Part shown: in pieces, positions 13,501 to 26,974 of the stretch
Layout of the letters: the number at the start of each line of letters is the position of its first letter
How positions within the stretch are numbered: the stretch's first letter is position 1
Assembly (NCBI GenBank): GCA_003342895.1
Contig: PTFA01000403.1
Coordinates: 188,537-252,536, forward strand
DNA: 64,000 nt
Direction: 5' to 3'
DNA from: Casuarius casuarius
Taxonomy: Eukaryota; Chordata; Aves; Casuariiformes; Casuariidae
Made by a program: the position numbers and the translations under genes
The notes under the pieces: model-generated
Database searches by the model: none
What the model was told of the DNA's origin: nothing
The model's input: only the letters and a program-made list of their open reading frames with translations

Positions 13501-16500
13501 TCTTCTAAATGCAATTTCTTCCACTCCTAGGAAATGAGAACTCCATAAACTTCCAGGTAGGTTTCACAGGACCCAGTCAGGCAATAAAGCATACAATGGC
13601 CAACGAGTTTGACATACTAGTGATCTCCACAAAATATTCCCTCAATGAATTTTGTGGAACTCTCTGACACTCTTTAGCTCCTGAGTGAATTTACAGTTCC
13701 TAATGACATTCTCAATTACTACAATAAATGCTAATTTAACTATAAAGTAAGAAAACCAGATTTGTGCAGCTTCCATTATTTATGGAATATTTGTATACTA
13801 TATAATTTAACAGCTTTTTTAAAGCTTGGAGCATACCACCCTCTCTTCATGAAAGATGCAAGACCTGCATCTTTCCTGCTATTCGTTTTTACAAATAAAA
13901 TTTTTGAGGTATTCAAAATTCTTAGAACTAAAAATAACCCCATGCGACTAAAAACAGAAAAATACAAGAAATCTTTGGAAATGACGGGAATACATAGTGC
14001 TGAACACAATACATTTGCATTGCATGTAGTGCAAACAGAACAGGAGTTTGAGTGTGATCCTTGTGTGAGCCACACAAGCATGGCAGTTCGTAGTCTTCAT
14101 AGGGAACCGCCTGTGCCCAACCCTCATTATCCTTGGAGAACAAAAGGCTCCTGCCATTCTTCTATCCTGGGAAAAAAAAAGAACAAAAAGTATTCACAGC
14201 TCACTCATCTCCTACGACTTGTAAAGGTTTTAACCTTTCACTTAGCACAGAAGCCCTGTGTCATATGGCTGGGTACTCTTTTCGTTCCATACAGCTAGAA
14301 ATTATGAAACATAGCCTCATAATGAGATGAATATGTTATTCTGTGGTTAACAGGCTCTCTATTTTGTCCTTTGATTATTCAACCCATGAGTGTTTTATGG
14401 ACCATTTGTCTGATTATGATAAATAATCTGGTAACTAAAATAAATGAGAGTTTTGCTATTATTACAAGAGGAACTTAGGATTTTGCCCTATATGTCTCCT
14501 TTTCTATTAATTATAGTGGCTTTTCTTAAAAGGCATGAAAATAAGCTTCTGTTCTGTGCAGCTTGCAATAGAGAAGCCTGAAGGGATATGATTGCTCCTT
14601 TTTAATACAGTGAATAGATGAAAGCAAATCTAGCAGAATGCTTATAATCATCAGAAAAATTAAGTTACTTAAAGCAGTGTGGCAAGAAACCTGGACAGTT
14701 TTCAGAAAGGCATTTCACAAGTTTATAAAAGAAATGATATGATCTAATTATCTCTGAAAGCAGGGGACTGGATTCAGTGACTGAAAATTCCATTCTGGTT
14801 TTATTTTTGTGTTTTTTTTGACCTTAACATTTGTATGTCATACACATACGCACACACAGAGGAGGTGAAGCAACGGTGCAAGCAATATATGTTTGGAGAT
14901 TAATAAAACAGGCACAGTCCCTTTCACCAATTCTTTCTCACATTTCAGCATTCCCGGTGTCCAAAACTTGGCATTTTTCTTTAAACCAGGTTCCTGGGAT
15001 GTGTTTGATATTGGCTTTTCTTTAATCTAAAAGGCAGGTTCTCAAATTCCAGTGAAAAGCATGAAAAGCATGAGTGCACTATACTGGCTGAAAACTTGAG
15101 AGGCCCCCCAAAAACCCCACCCAGTATTTATGATTTAAAAAAAATAAAATGCTATTCAGTCTTAAAATTCTTGAGGGGCCTGACATGTAATTTTTGAACT
15201 TTTGGAGGTACCAAGAGAGGGAATTTTCTATGAAGTTCTAGATAGTGTCTTTGAATATTGATTCTGAGGGAACTTTCACTCTGGCAGTTACCAAGGGAGC
15301 TGACTCTTGGGAAAAGACGGTGCTTTTGGAAACAGTACAGGTGAAATTTGCATTTATGTGCCACTTACATTTCATTGGAGACAGTGGTATGGTTCACTAG
15401 ATTTCTGGTCTTCTGTACAGGGCTATTTTTAGCATGGAGGAGGAAGCACTGTGAGCCATGCCGCAGAATTCAGCACAGTTTCGATATGCATCAAAATAGC
15501 GCATTTCAGGGGTTTTGCAGCAACAGTGGTATTGCCCTCACCCACCCCTCACTCTGCAATATAGGCACCGATCATCTTAATGTCTGATGATGTCTGTGAG
15601 CTTTCTGCTTCATAGTATTTAGCATCTTGTAGGAGGATTAAATTCTGGAAGCACAATAACAGATGTGCCTCTGAGTTTAGCGGCTGTATTGGTTTCATTT
15701 TCCTACAATTATAACACTACAATTGTCATTCACATGAAGTCTTCCTCAAATTCTGCATGGCACCAGGCCAGGGACATAATAAACATTCTTTTTATGGATA
15801 CAGCCTTCTTGGAGAAATAAAAATTAATTGCCTAAAAAATACCATGTGTGATTAACAAAAAAAAAATATTATAAAGTTAACTTTAAATTTAATCCTTACA
15901 ACACTGGGAAAATCTAAGCTGAAATTTAAAATAACACTACATTCTATTTCTTAATTTTACTTTAAAGTGATTTATTTATTTAAAATTGCCTGTGAAAAAG
16001 ATGTACAAATTCAGCAAGGCAGATTTACCACCTAATATAGTGCATAAAAATAAAAGCACAGGAGAAGTGATTGCTGGGTTTTAAAATTGGTCATTAACTT
16101 ATAGTTAGCTATCAGCCATTGGTAGGATAAGTTACAAGATCAGATAGATGGATGCGATCATTTATTTTTATTGAAGCTGGTGAGACACAGATTCGGGTAA
16201 GTGATTTAGAGGCAAAATATGGGGAGCAAGAGACAAGCAACCCAAAATCTTGTTCTAACTCCTATTTTTTGTGTTCAGGATATCTAAGCAATGATGTGCC
16301 TCATGATACCCATTTGCAAAATAAAGGCTTGTGGGCCACTGGCAGCAGGCATAGTTATAATGCACTGTACTGCAGTTGTATTTCAGACACAAACTTGTTC
16401 TGTCCCATACGCAGACGGCTGAGACAAAGTCAGTAGAACAGTTAGCCAAGTTCAAAACAGGAAATTTTTGGTGCAGGGGCCACTTCCTTGCCTCTGAGGA

Positions 16501-19500
16501 GCCTTTACAACACCTCAGGAGTGTGAAAAAAACCTTAGTGAAACTGAAAGTCAGGTCTATTTCTTAAAAAACGTTTGTGGTTAAGGAGAATGATATTCTA
16601 TCAGTTTAGATGAAGCTGACCTTTTGAAGACTTTCTTCACAGCAGGAGAGTAGAAACATAATCTGTTGTTTTAGATAAAAGCTTAGATTTGGGAGCACAA
16701 ACTTACAACATGGAATAAAGACTGCAGCAAATTTCACTGCAGCTACATTAAAGAAAACATGGAGCTCTGTCTTTAAAACAAAGGAGCGCTCCTTTTTTTC
16801 CCTGTGGTGATGACATAACATTTACATTTCAACAGATAATGAACTAGAGCTTTCCAGCAGACCAACCCCACAGGAGACTTGTTCCCAAAGCTTAAGCATT
16901 ATTATTCATCCCATCTGCTCCACCTAGAGCTTGAGGTGAGATATTCTTAATGTCTTAGGAGGATCACCATTTCTTGAAAGCAAATGCACTTTTCATAAAG
17001 TCTTTCTTTAAACAAGAAAGATCTTATTACTAGCTGTCATGTCTTCTTGGCTGCAGTTGCCATTACTGCTTTTAATTGGTAATTCACTAGTTTCAGAACT
17101 CAGATTTTCAGGGTCCATAAAACCACAGGAAGTTAGCTCTCATTCTAAATGGACCTTTTGAATACACTGAAAGCCTCAAAAATGTTGCTTACATCTCACA
17201 AAAGGCCAGGAAAAGCAGTCTCTCTTAATTTTAAATAGTTTCACAGTCAACAGTTCCTTCCTGTAACTTTGCTTATTTCGTATTTCTTAAGTACGTTCCA
17301 GGTAGAAAATGAAATGAATACCAAGGGAATATGCAGCTGCCTTCTGCAGGGATCTCGCAAGCCAGTTCCTTTGCCCTCACCTACCTGAAGTGTTTATACA
17401 GCTGTCTTAGTCTCTACAAAGGATTAGCATAAAAATCCATATTAAGGGCTAACAGATCTGTCTTCCAATTATGGAAATGGGTTCAGTAGGAAATTAATAG
17501 CATGCAATTGCAATGCCCTCCTGATTCAAATGTCTTTTCAAGGGCTGAGACTCTGAGGAGCCTCTTGCCTGTGCCTGTTCACCAGAGGCAGATTCCTCGT
17601 TGCAGCTACTTTTTAATATCCGTGTAGCACTGTCAGAGGTGCTGTGCAGTGACCCGTGTCAAAGAGAAAACCCCACTGGCCGATGTGCAGCAGCAATCAG
17701 CATGTGAAGGCAGCAGGTCAGCAGCACAAAGACTAAAAGCAGCACAGGCTATACACATCTCCAGTTGACGGCTAGTTATGCTTAAGATGCCTGGGTGCAA
17801 AAGGAAAAGCCTAATAGCTGAGATACAAAAACGTCTTGGGGAGGACAGGCTGACTAAGACTCCTTGTTGTTCAGGCTGGGCTTGTAGCAGTATTGGTGAA
17901 ACAAATATTCCAAAAGCAGTGCATGTCCTAACTTCCAGACTATCTGTTGCTTGGCTCACTGACTCACTCTGATTGCAAGGAAATTTATGGGTACCAGGGC
18001 ACTGCAACTGGAAGGTTGACAGCTGTTTCAGCTGGTTCTGTGCACCAAAGACATGTTTACAGCATGATCATCCGATACACTAGCTCGTACGTATTGGAGT
18101 ATTTCCCTGTTTTTCAAAACAGGCCTCTAGGCACACGTGGGCCTCCATAGCTTTTCCTGGGCTGCAATAACCTGCCTGCAGTCTCAAAGCAAGCTAGTGA
18201 CAGCTCACTGCTTTTCTTGCTTTCTCTTTTCTAAGTGCCCTGTGTCCCTTCACCAGCACAGGACAAGAGCTATGGTCACACGGCACATGATGGGTGGTCT
18301 GGGCTATACCTGAACATATGAACAAATTGGATCGAGGTAGTTAGGTTGACCAGGGTGAGCAAGGGTGGTCGGTCCAGCAAGATTTGTGGTTCCAGGAAGG
18401 GCTCTTTGATATTGCATAGTCCTTCTACAAAACAAGGGAGCAGCCCCTGCAGACAAAAACAGAGGAGTGCAGCTGAATGAACATTGTTGAACCTACAAAT
18501 ACAAAACCTTAAGAAAAGTGAGGGGAATTGTTGCAATGATTTTTCATGCTGTTTCACAGTCTTATTGCCATAGCTCTGAGATCTCTGTTAGGCATTGTTT
18601 CATTTTATACTCACTCTGGTTTCCTATCTGTGCCAGCCTTTTAAATATTTTTCTCATTGAAAATAACTTAAAAATTAAAGATACATTGAATTACAGTAAA
18701 GAAACCTGAAAATTCAGATGAAATTAACTGTTTCCCACCTTTCTACATGTTTCCTTGTTTTTCTAAAGACAAAAGGGTTTAGGTGATAGTACTGCAGCCT
18801 TGTAGCTTGGCAAAAACAGTATTGCCATTGCTAGTAACTGGCCACAGGATTTGTACTGACTTTGCAAGGTCTCAGGACTGACGCTTTTCAGGTATACTTT
18901 GTTTAAACTTGTCTTGACCTGCCTGGATCTTTGTTTTTGCTTGGTTAGATGCAATGACGAGGATGTAGTGACTTTTTAATGATGCCTGATTTCTTTTACT
19001 TTAGTTATCTTTGTATGGTATGGCTATAATTTTAAATAGGCAGTAGTAACAAGTGGTTATTCTGTGCAGAATGAGATATTTATGACTAGCACAGTGATGA
19101 AGTGTACAGGAATACAAGCCTGGTACAATAACAGAGTCCCTGAGAACTGCAGACACAGGATGTGGCATGGAGGAGTTGCAGGCATGGCATGATAGGAGAT
19201 GGGGCACAACCTTGGCACTGGAACCCCCACGGTTATAAACAACTCACCCATGATTAGGTAAAGAAATGCAGAGCTGGAGGGGGATACAACTAGTTTTAGG
19301 GTAACAAAGAGAAAAAGGAACAAATATCTAAGCTATGTAGAACATACATGAGCTTGAAGACCAGTGAAGAAAAAGCAAGGTTTGAAAGTGTGTTAGAAAA
19401 CACATAAAAATGACCCTAAATTGACCCTAAGGGGAGGAAGAAGGAACCATCAACATAAATGTCAATCTCCTCCTTGCAAAAGGCCCAGCGTGCCACTGAC

Positions 19501-20647
19501 CTCAGGATTCAGAGGGACAGTGAAAGGGTAGCACAACACCAGAAAAGGGTAGATATTAATACTATTTGTATAGAAATTGTAACTGTCTTATATTATTATT
19601 ATAATTGATATTTTTTATGTAATAGTAGCATTTTCTTTATTTTTCTTTTTTTTCCCCCACTGTAATAGTTAGATCAGGACAGATAATAATTATTTGATTA
19701 GACTGTTAAGATTTCAAATAGTAATTAATTCTTCTATTTTTATGTATAAGGTGTGTTTCCTTTTTGCCCATAACAAGATTTTGAGCATAACAGTATTGTC
19801 TGCCTATTATCCCCCTCCAGTAACTTCTGAACCTATTAGACTAAATTTGAGAAAAGTCTCAAATATACTGAGCTGCTCCTAGCTTGGTGCAAATCAGTGC
19901 CTAAGCAGAGGTGAGACCTTATCTTTCCAACTGAGGAAAACACAAGAGAACTGTGATCACTATTACCTGTTTTGTCTGGCAGCAATCAATGCACTGTAGA
20001 GTAGCCACAGTACGTTATCCCCTGCCCAGAGGGCTGGCACAGGGAGCTGGAGAAGAATGGGGGAGATGCTGGCACTACAGTAGTGATAAGAGATGATTTA
20101 AAGGAAAAGGACCCATTTCACTAAAAAGCGTGGCTTCATTAGTTCCATTGTTCATGGAATAATACACCATTCTCATGAAACTTGTGGGTGTTACATTACT
20201 ATATTATATCTTTTAAGTTAAGGAAAGATTTCTTGTAATTTCAGTGAAATTTCAGTTCAGGACCTGGGTATGCAGAAAACTCAAAGATACTTCCACTTAC
20301 AACATCAACTATATGGATCAAATTTTATGTAAAACTTTCTTGTTTTTTTTAAGATCAAGGACCACTGAATATAGTGGAAGTCACTGACTCATATCCATTG
20401 ATTTCAGTGATTTCATATTCTTTGAATTAGCCCCTGATCATTTCTAAAAGATGGATTTTTTAAGATCAATAATGTAGGTTGGAGTGGGGGGGTGCATTTC
20501 ATTATGAAATACGAAACTACATTTCAGCAAAGACCTTAGAGAAAGGAATATCCTTGGAAGTGCAACTGAATGCCCCAATTACTGTAATTTTTGTACTTAT
20601 TTTTTTCTCTTTTGAAATTGAAGCAGATTAATTGCTATTTCCTCCCA

Positions 20648-20666
20648 CTGAAACAGTGGGAAGGGA
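20648..20666. repeat. Short inverted repeat, 8-bp arms
   Basis: TCCCACTG and CAGTGGGA flank a three-base AAA spacer. It is small and may be coincidental. There is no T run after it and no gene beside it. Confidence 0.5.
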
Positions 20667-21257
20667 AAAATTCAAATCAAGGATAAATGCTCTTCACACA
20701 GTGGCAACATGATCCCATAGCCGCTGCGTGATTCTGAAGGCAGGATTTTGCTCCAGAATTGGAAATAGCATTAGAAATGTTTATAATATTATGCGTGTGC
20801 AGAAATGAAAGTCTCTTACAGAGCGTTTAGGTCTTAGTGCGCGTGAGAAGCCTTGTGCAGGACCTCAGAACTAGTCCATAATCTTCTACAAGGACAGGAT
20901 AATGAGCCCTACCAAGCCAATGAATTCAACAGCAGCAGGCCTGGGCTCAGAGTCCCTCAGCAGAAACAGTTATTAAATTGATTTCTATACTTACATCAAA
21001 TAGCCTCATTTGTTTCCAGTGGGGATAATTTTTCATTCAAGGAAAGATCTTGGCTTGAATGTAAATGTTCCTTTATAGTCTTTCAGTGCATGAAAGCACA
21101 ATGATACATACACAGACTTCATTAATTTGTTTATTCCTAATCATCTAGCAGAAGACAAGCAATTCTGATTTCACTTGTTCTGGTGCAAATTGAGTGTGTC
21201 ACCATTGCAAAAATGATGCAAATACAAAGGGAGTTTAATCCAAACTATCTATAGAAT

Positions 21258-21285
21258 TATTTTATACTGTATATAGTATAAAATA
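21258..21285. repeat. AT inverted repeat, 11-bp arms
   Basis: TATTTTATACT and AGTATAAAATA form a perfect 11-bp stem around the six-base spacer GTATAT. A related 'acagtataaac...tgtatagtatg' pair follows directly. The patch is an AT-rich, palindrome-prone region. It could be a remnant of a small inverted-repeat transposon, but no target-site duplication is visible. Confidence 0.7.
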
Positions 21286-21984
21286 GTTACAGTATAAACA
21301 TTCTGTATAGTATGTTTATAGCATTACTACTCTGGGGTTGAACATTGCTCACTTGCTGTTAACATAGCTAAATTACACTCCATTCAGTACATTCAGGTAC
21401 ATTATCTCTGCACTGTGACTTATCATCCAGTAATATACTGCAGCTGATGGTAATTAGTCTGGAGATAAATGCAAGCTCTCTATAAAAAGGATTAAGTATT
21501 GTATACCTATCAACATAAAATACGTGTTTTCTTTCTAGTATCAGATCTTATAACAATGTGGATATGTAACAGCATCCAGGAATAGTATGTCCAAGATGTT
21601 TCGTTCTAATCAAATTATTAATAGTTGTGTTGTCATTTATAAGAAAGGGTGAGTGAATCAACTTAAAATCTTGATAAAGCTACTTCTAATATTTTAGAAG
21701 ATATTTTAAATGAGTAACAGAAGTGCCAAGAGAGCTGTGATTGTCCTAGGTGCTAAGAGTGCCTTTCTGTGCCAGATTTAAAAAAGAATGATAACTCTTT
21801 CACTTAGATTTGTTCTGAATCTCTTGGTGAGACGGCACCATTGCCAATGTTTCTAAGGATATAGTAAGCAAGGTTTATGAAGAGAATGAATACAGCAGAC
21901 CAGGACAGCTTGTGGCTTTGGGAGTTTGGCTTCTTTTTCCAATGATATCAACTGGTTTAATAAAACTTGGCTGCTTCTTCTTTG

Positions 21985-22022
21985 TATTATTATTATTACT
22001 ATTATTATTATTATTACTATTA
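21985..22022. repeat. Imperfect (ATT)n microsatellite
   Basis: A run of TAT/ATT triplets is interrupted by two C substitutions. It is translated as an isoleucine-rich stretch in one frame, which is an artefact. Confidence 0.95.
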
Positions 22023-22099
22023 CACTGCAAACAAGTTCATGTCTGGCTACACAGAATTTGGTAGTGCAACATGTAACCTTGAGGGCACCTGGTCTCTCC

Positions 22100-23000
22100 C
22101 AGAAAAATCAAGAGTCCTGAGTTAGGTGCCTAGGCTTCCTCTATGATGCATAAGAATTAGATACCCAAAATGATATCGATGCATGCAGAGCAGGAAATGG
22201 CCACAGGAAACACTGAAAAACAAGCGGGTTTATTCTGGGCTTCACAAGTCTGATTCTCCCTCCTTAACCTAAATGTCTATGTCTCTACTTTATGAAGAGA
22301 CTATTATGTAAAGCCCATCTAAGGAGACGGATACACTTACTTCCTTGAATCCAGTAGCTCAGTATGTAAAATTCTCACCAAGGATATCAGAAAGCTAGGA
22401 TCAATATCCTCCTTTGCCTGAGGGATTGTAAATCTGTCTATCTCACCTCTTGCAAATGGTCTAACAATCAGACCAGTTCTGAAGGGAGGACTCTTCCTGT
22501 CTTTCCTTGAAAATGTTTCAATTTGCAGGAAATAATTATAGATGGATTTGTCCCAGTGAAAGGTTGAGAGGAAGAAGGAGAAAGTGAATGATTCTCCAAT
22601 TTGGTATCAAAACACTGCCCTGAACAGGGAAAAGACCTGGATTTCTGTCCTTACCCAGAGGATATGTCAATGTTCTGTATGATATCTGTTTAACATAAAA
22701 TATATAAATGCTAATTGAAGCAGTGTCTGAAACTGATGTAATAGGTGTCCTGTGAAGTCATCACTTCCATTTGGCTCTGCAGTTGAGAGATGGAGTGAAA
22801 AGACTGGTCTTGCCTCACATACAGACTGGGATGCTTATTTGCACAGTACAGCCTTAGGCAGCTCCAGGCACATGTGTGTTTTCAGGTGCCTTCAGAAGTA
22901 GGTGTCCTGGTGCTTCAAATGGCAATTGAGTGGGGAATTTTAGCACTCAGGTGCTAAAGCATTTTATGGATTTATACGTACATGCCTAGTTGCTTCAACT
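22100..23000 (+). repeat. Probable ancient interspersed repeat with tRNA-like segment
   Basis: The text around 22113 ('gagttaggtgcctaggct'), 22865-22900 ('ctccaggcacatgtg', 'caggtgcctt') and 22940-22965 ('agcactcaggtgctaaag') has the look of old, decayed repeat families common in birds, turtles and crocodilians. At 22355-22368 and 22397-22409 lie an RNA polymerase III A-box-like (TAGCTCAGTATGTA) and B-box-like (AGGATCAATATCC) pair about 30 bases apart, as in tRNA-derived SINEs. I cannot assign a family name. The boundaries are guesses, and whether this is one element or several is unknown. Confidence 0.35.
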
Positions 23001-23090
23001 GCAGTTGAGGTTCCAAAGACAGTGCTTGAAAAACAAAGATGATGCAGCTTCTTTGCTAGTTATGGGAATCAACAGCACCTGTACCTGAAG

Positions 23091-23153
23091 TGTGAAATCC
23101 TGGCACTGCTGAATTGCAAAATTCCCTTGGTTTTAACAGGGCCAAGAATTTAC
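23091..23153. repeat. Decayed inverted repeat of old repeat type
   Basis: The left part 'tgaaatcctggcac' and the right part 'gccaagaattta' are imperfect reverse complements around a roughly 35-base spacer. The layout resembles a palindromic old-repeat motif I associate with sauropsid genomes ('gaaatcctggcc ... ggccaggatttc'). Divergence is high, and I cannot name the family. Confidence 0.35.
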
Positions 23154-26100
23154 CTAAGAAGCAGAGAGACAGGGCAATGGAGAAAAAATGACTATCAAGT
23201 TGAGGAACAAGAATAACTACATCAGTGAATATTCCTTTCCTTCTGTCGGATCAGCTGAATTATAAAGTTAATTTCCCTCTGTAAATTAGTTCCATGGGCT
23301 CCGTTTATAGCTTCATGTATAGCTCTACTTCTGCCTATACTACCCCAAGTATTCTGCTAACTTCTAGTCACATTGTCCAAATCCAAACGAAAATAGAAAA
23401 TAAAATATTCAGATTAAAAGGATATAGCAAAATGCAGCAAGCTTGATAGAGAGACTTTTTACAGTTAGAGAGAGGATGAATAGGATAGAATGCTTTACAC
23501 CATAAAGTAAACAAATATGAGAAGGCAGGACAAAGGCATATTGTATAATAAAGAATGATATAGGTACTCCCCTCCCTTAGAATAAAAACATGATAGTTCA
23601 AAAACCTGCATGCTGAATATACACACACACATACATTGTTGTCCTGTGGAACTCATTGCCAAAAGATATAATCATGTCCAGGCACTTACAACACTTACTT
23701 AAAAACAAAAGAACTAAACAAAACATTTCTATTTATAATAATCATGAAGATATCTACAAGTTATGTTAGAGGAGATTAAAAGAACAAGCAAACCTCAAAC
23801 TGCTTCTATATGTGGGACAGACAAACTCATACTTCAGCACGTTTCTGGAGAGTCTACTCATAACTGTCCACTACAGAGATTACTCTGAGGCCTCCAGTAC
23901 CATGTACTGCCAGGGACAGGCTATCAGATGAGATGGACCACTTGTTTGATGTGCTATGGCAGCTACTGTGTGCTTGGAGCTAAGCACTGACATTGTGATA
24001 TGAAAGCCTCATGGGGATTTTAGTTGGATGTTTTGATGAAAGTATCAGCCATTAGATATGTCAGAGTGTGTGCTTGAGAACTGGACAAACAATGTTTGAC
24101 ATTCTTATGGACTCATTAAAGAGGCTCAGTACTTTTTGAGTTAAGTTTATGGTATTTTCCACTGACAATGCAGCTTCAAATGCTGCTGTCTAAACTAAGA
24201 AATATCAATCCAAGCATAGCAAACGCGTGCTCCATCATTGCTTGGCAGTGATTTGGGGATTAAGGGTCAATCATTACCAGCCAGAAAAACAGTTTAAAAT
24301 GTCTGTTGCTACTTTTATCCTACTGCACAAGCAAAAACTTCTTAAAGATCCCGTTATGTATTTGCTTGGATAGAGGACACTAGAAAAAAAAAAAAGATTC
24401 TTGGAAAGGTGAATGATCCATAGGTAAAACAAGGCAGATAGTTGCTTATATGTAAATTGTCCAGCAATCTTTGATTGCCAGAGTGGAACTTCTGTGTCAG
24501 CAGCTGCAAAATGAAGCAATGTTCATGGTCCTAAGAAATATACTGTCAGTTTAGCGCCTCTGTTTCAGTTTAGTATAAATAACAAGCGAAATAGAGATGA
24601 TGACTCTGCATAGCAAGCTATGTGGCTTTTTTCTGACAGGTTCCTGAAGCCAAATTCTATGGTTAAAAACATATAACAAAATTGATCTTGAATGCTAGAT
24701 CTTGATCTTGAATGCTCCCTTTGCCATCAAAGTGAGGTGTGCACTGAGCCAAAGTGAGAGACTGGTACATTACTTGAATGAAAACTGGGCATTCAGGCAC
24801 TGTATTGTCTTGTAGGATGGCTCTGGGACTACACCTTAAGCAGTTCTCAGTGAGAAACAGACTATTACTTGGTTTCAGAACCCTCCTACCAAGCTTGCAC
24901 TGTCAGCCAAAGCTAATGGCCAAGTTATGATTTTCTATCATGAACAGAGAAGCTCATTAATGGATGGAAATGTTTTCAATGTATGAGGTTGCAGGTGAGG
25001 AGGAGACTGTTCAAAGTTTATATGAGATACTAAGGGACTGGACTCATATAGAATATATTATTTGCCTGGACACATAATATTGTGGAAGACATGCTGAAGT
25101 TGTTGCTGTACTGACCAAATTTCAGAATAAAGCTTGTGTGGGCTTTAACACATGATACATGAGAGAAAGACCTGTAAGAAACATAAAAGTCCTGGATTCC
25201 CTCCTGCTCAAATAGATGAATGAATACTGCTTGTGGCTTTTCTGAAACTCAGCAACCTAACAGAAACTCAGATTTTAACAGTGGTATGAAAAATGCATCT
25301 GAATGTCCAAAGCTCTTTGGAAGTAGTGGCCCTACTTCCATTGCAATTCAGATAATATCAGTCTGGATAATATGGAACAATGTTTAAGCTGTAGCCCTTT
25401 CAAATGTGTGTACTTATTGATTAAATAAGTGATTTGATAGAACTCGGAAATATTTATAAGATGGATTTTGGTCCTGGAAAGTCCCCTGCATTCTTTTAAA
25501 TATACATTAAGTTACTTTCCCTCAAGTCACTGGCATGGATAAGAAATACCAATGGTAAGAAGCTGATCTAGACTGAGGTATAACATGATATAGCATTTCT
25601 CATTTATCCACAGTAAAGCCAATACTTTTTCATTAAAAATACCACATAAAACCAAAATAATTAGGTGCAAATAAAAAATTCAGTCTGAGCAATTTAAACA
25701 ACCCCCAGTCAGTCTAATTTTCTTTAAAAAGCGTATGGGTTTAACTGGGGACCTTTTATAAACATGAAAAGATTAGACCTTTTATCTCAGCATGCCATAA
25801 TGCCTCAATTTCTTCTATTTTGGAATTCCTCCTTATAGGAATTACAAATGCATATTTATTAAAATAAACCTGGACACTGGTGGTTACAGGATCACACAAC
25901 CTTTCCTAAGTACAGTTAAATGTACAATGTGAAACTCATTTTATATACTGGACATCTTTAGGAATTTTATATCATTGCATTTTTCAATGGCAGGGCACTT
26001 TTCACTGATGAAAGCTTTTTGGGGGGGAATATTTAACTTTTTTTCCATTCTTACCTAGAAAATATCCAGAAAATATTTAATGTTTGGTTCGAACAGATTG

Positions 26101-26562
26101 AGTTAACCTATTTTGGATTCATAGACAGCTTCCACTGGTTTTTTTTCTGTGACCTGATGAAACACCTCATTAAACTATGCAGTTTTGGGTTCCTGTGCTC
26201 CTAGTCCTTCACGGTCTAGGCTGACTGTCTTGGTTGCATCTCTTTTATTCTTAAAACAACATACTGCATCACGGAAGAAAAATCCAGCGTATCTATTCCA
26301 TTTAGGAGACCATGACTCCTAGAACTCAAACTCTGATATGCCCAAGAGTGGAAACTGTCAGACCAAGATGAAATGAAACATTTCAACATTTTTAAGTTCA
26401 ATTTTCTCAGAAATTTCCATTTCAGGAAAAAAAAGGATGTTTTGATTCATCATTTTGATCTGAGATGAAAAGAAGTTTCAAAATGGAACTTTCTTTGCAA
26501 CGTAAATTGGAATTTTAAATAGCTCTGCATCATAAATAGGTATCATGTGAGATTTTAAACTT
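23154..26562. other. Non-coding stretch, no gene seen
   Basis: Only short open frames appear, on both strands. A short AC run (23619-23632), an A run (24384-24395) and a 13-base tandem duplication at 24684-24716 are the recognisable local features. A CpG-poor, AT-rich background continues throughout. Confidence 0.55.
24684..24716. repeat. Short tandem duplication, 20-base period
   Basis: GATCTTGAATGCT occurs at 24684 and again at 24704, with a GATCTT between. This is a simple replication-slippage duplication. Confidence 0.85.
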
Positions 26563-26566
26563 CTTG

Positions 26567-26580
26567 CTGCCCTCCTGTGG
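26567..26580 (-). promoter_or_regulatory. CTCF-like motif 1
   Basis: The minus strand reads CCACAGGAGGGCAG. Against the commonly used CTCF core CCASYAGRKGGCRS it matches 12 of 14 positions, missing only positions 5 and 6. It is embedded in an 18-mer (26563-26580) that recurs exactly, in the other orientation, at 30436-30453. Binding is not shown by sequence alone. Confidence 0.4.
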
Positions 26581-26851
26581 AGGAAATGAATAATTACTTC
26601 CGCTTTAACAGAAGGTAAATTCCAAAGAAATTAGGAAGATTGATTGTCTTGGGACATGAATTCTCCTCTTCAAAAAAACTATTGAAATCTAGGCAAACAG
26701 TTCTAATCTCTGTCAGAATTTTCTGTATAGACAATAATTAAGCAACTGAAAGGGTGGGTGTGAAGATAAAAATAATAAAGTCTATTAAAATCCCTAGAAG
26801 AAAGCCATATAACACTTATAGGGTGCATATCAATGCTAGGCTAAGCTGGTG

Positions 26852-26974
26852 ATGCCTGAACTATATGAAGAGGACCTTTGCGCCAAGGCCAACGGGTTCC
26901 AGGATGACAGAAAACGCTGGGATTGCGTAAACGGCCCTTACAACTGCATTTTGTTCTGCCATACAGGATGCTGA
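26852..26974 (+). CDS. Small 40-codon open frame in a CpG-rich pocket (speculative)
   Basis: ATG at 26852 opens a frame starting MPELYEEDLCAKANGF and ending CILFCHTGC before TGA. The peptide has five cysteines, no low complexity and many codons ending in G or C, unlike the surroundings. Five CpG dinucleotides fall in about 70 bases (26880-26935), against a CpG-poor background. I recognise no family. Explanations include a real small coding exon, a fragment of a processed gene, or a piece of an unrecognised repeat whose CpGs have survived. No clear splice sites flank it. The frame is short enough to occur by chance. Confidence 0.15.
   Translation: MPELYEEDLCAKANGFQDDRKRWDCVNGPYNCILFCHTGC

Larger units (their letters stand above)
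10576..22089. other. Long non-coding stretch, no gene recognised
   Basis: This stretch contains scattered open frames up to 178 codons (13762-14298), with no domain, no repeated motif and several other frames open across the same bases. That is the pattern expected by chance in AT-rich DNA. Pyrimidine-rich DNA lies at about 11440-11490. A short run resembling old sauropsid repeat text ('cagtgaagtcaatgg') lies near 12371-12390. Two AT hairpins and an ATT microsatellite are listed separately. Confidence 0.5.

Noticed and set aside
13762..14298. 178-codon plus-strand frame
   Set aside because: No recognisable motif or splice context, and several other frames on both strands are open across the same bases, as expected by chance in AT-rich DNA.
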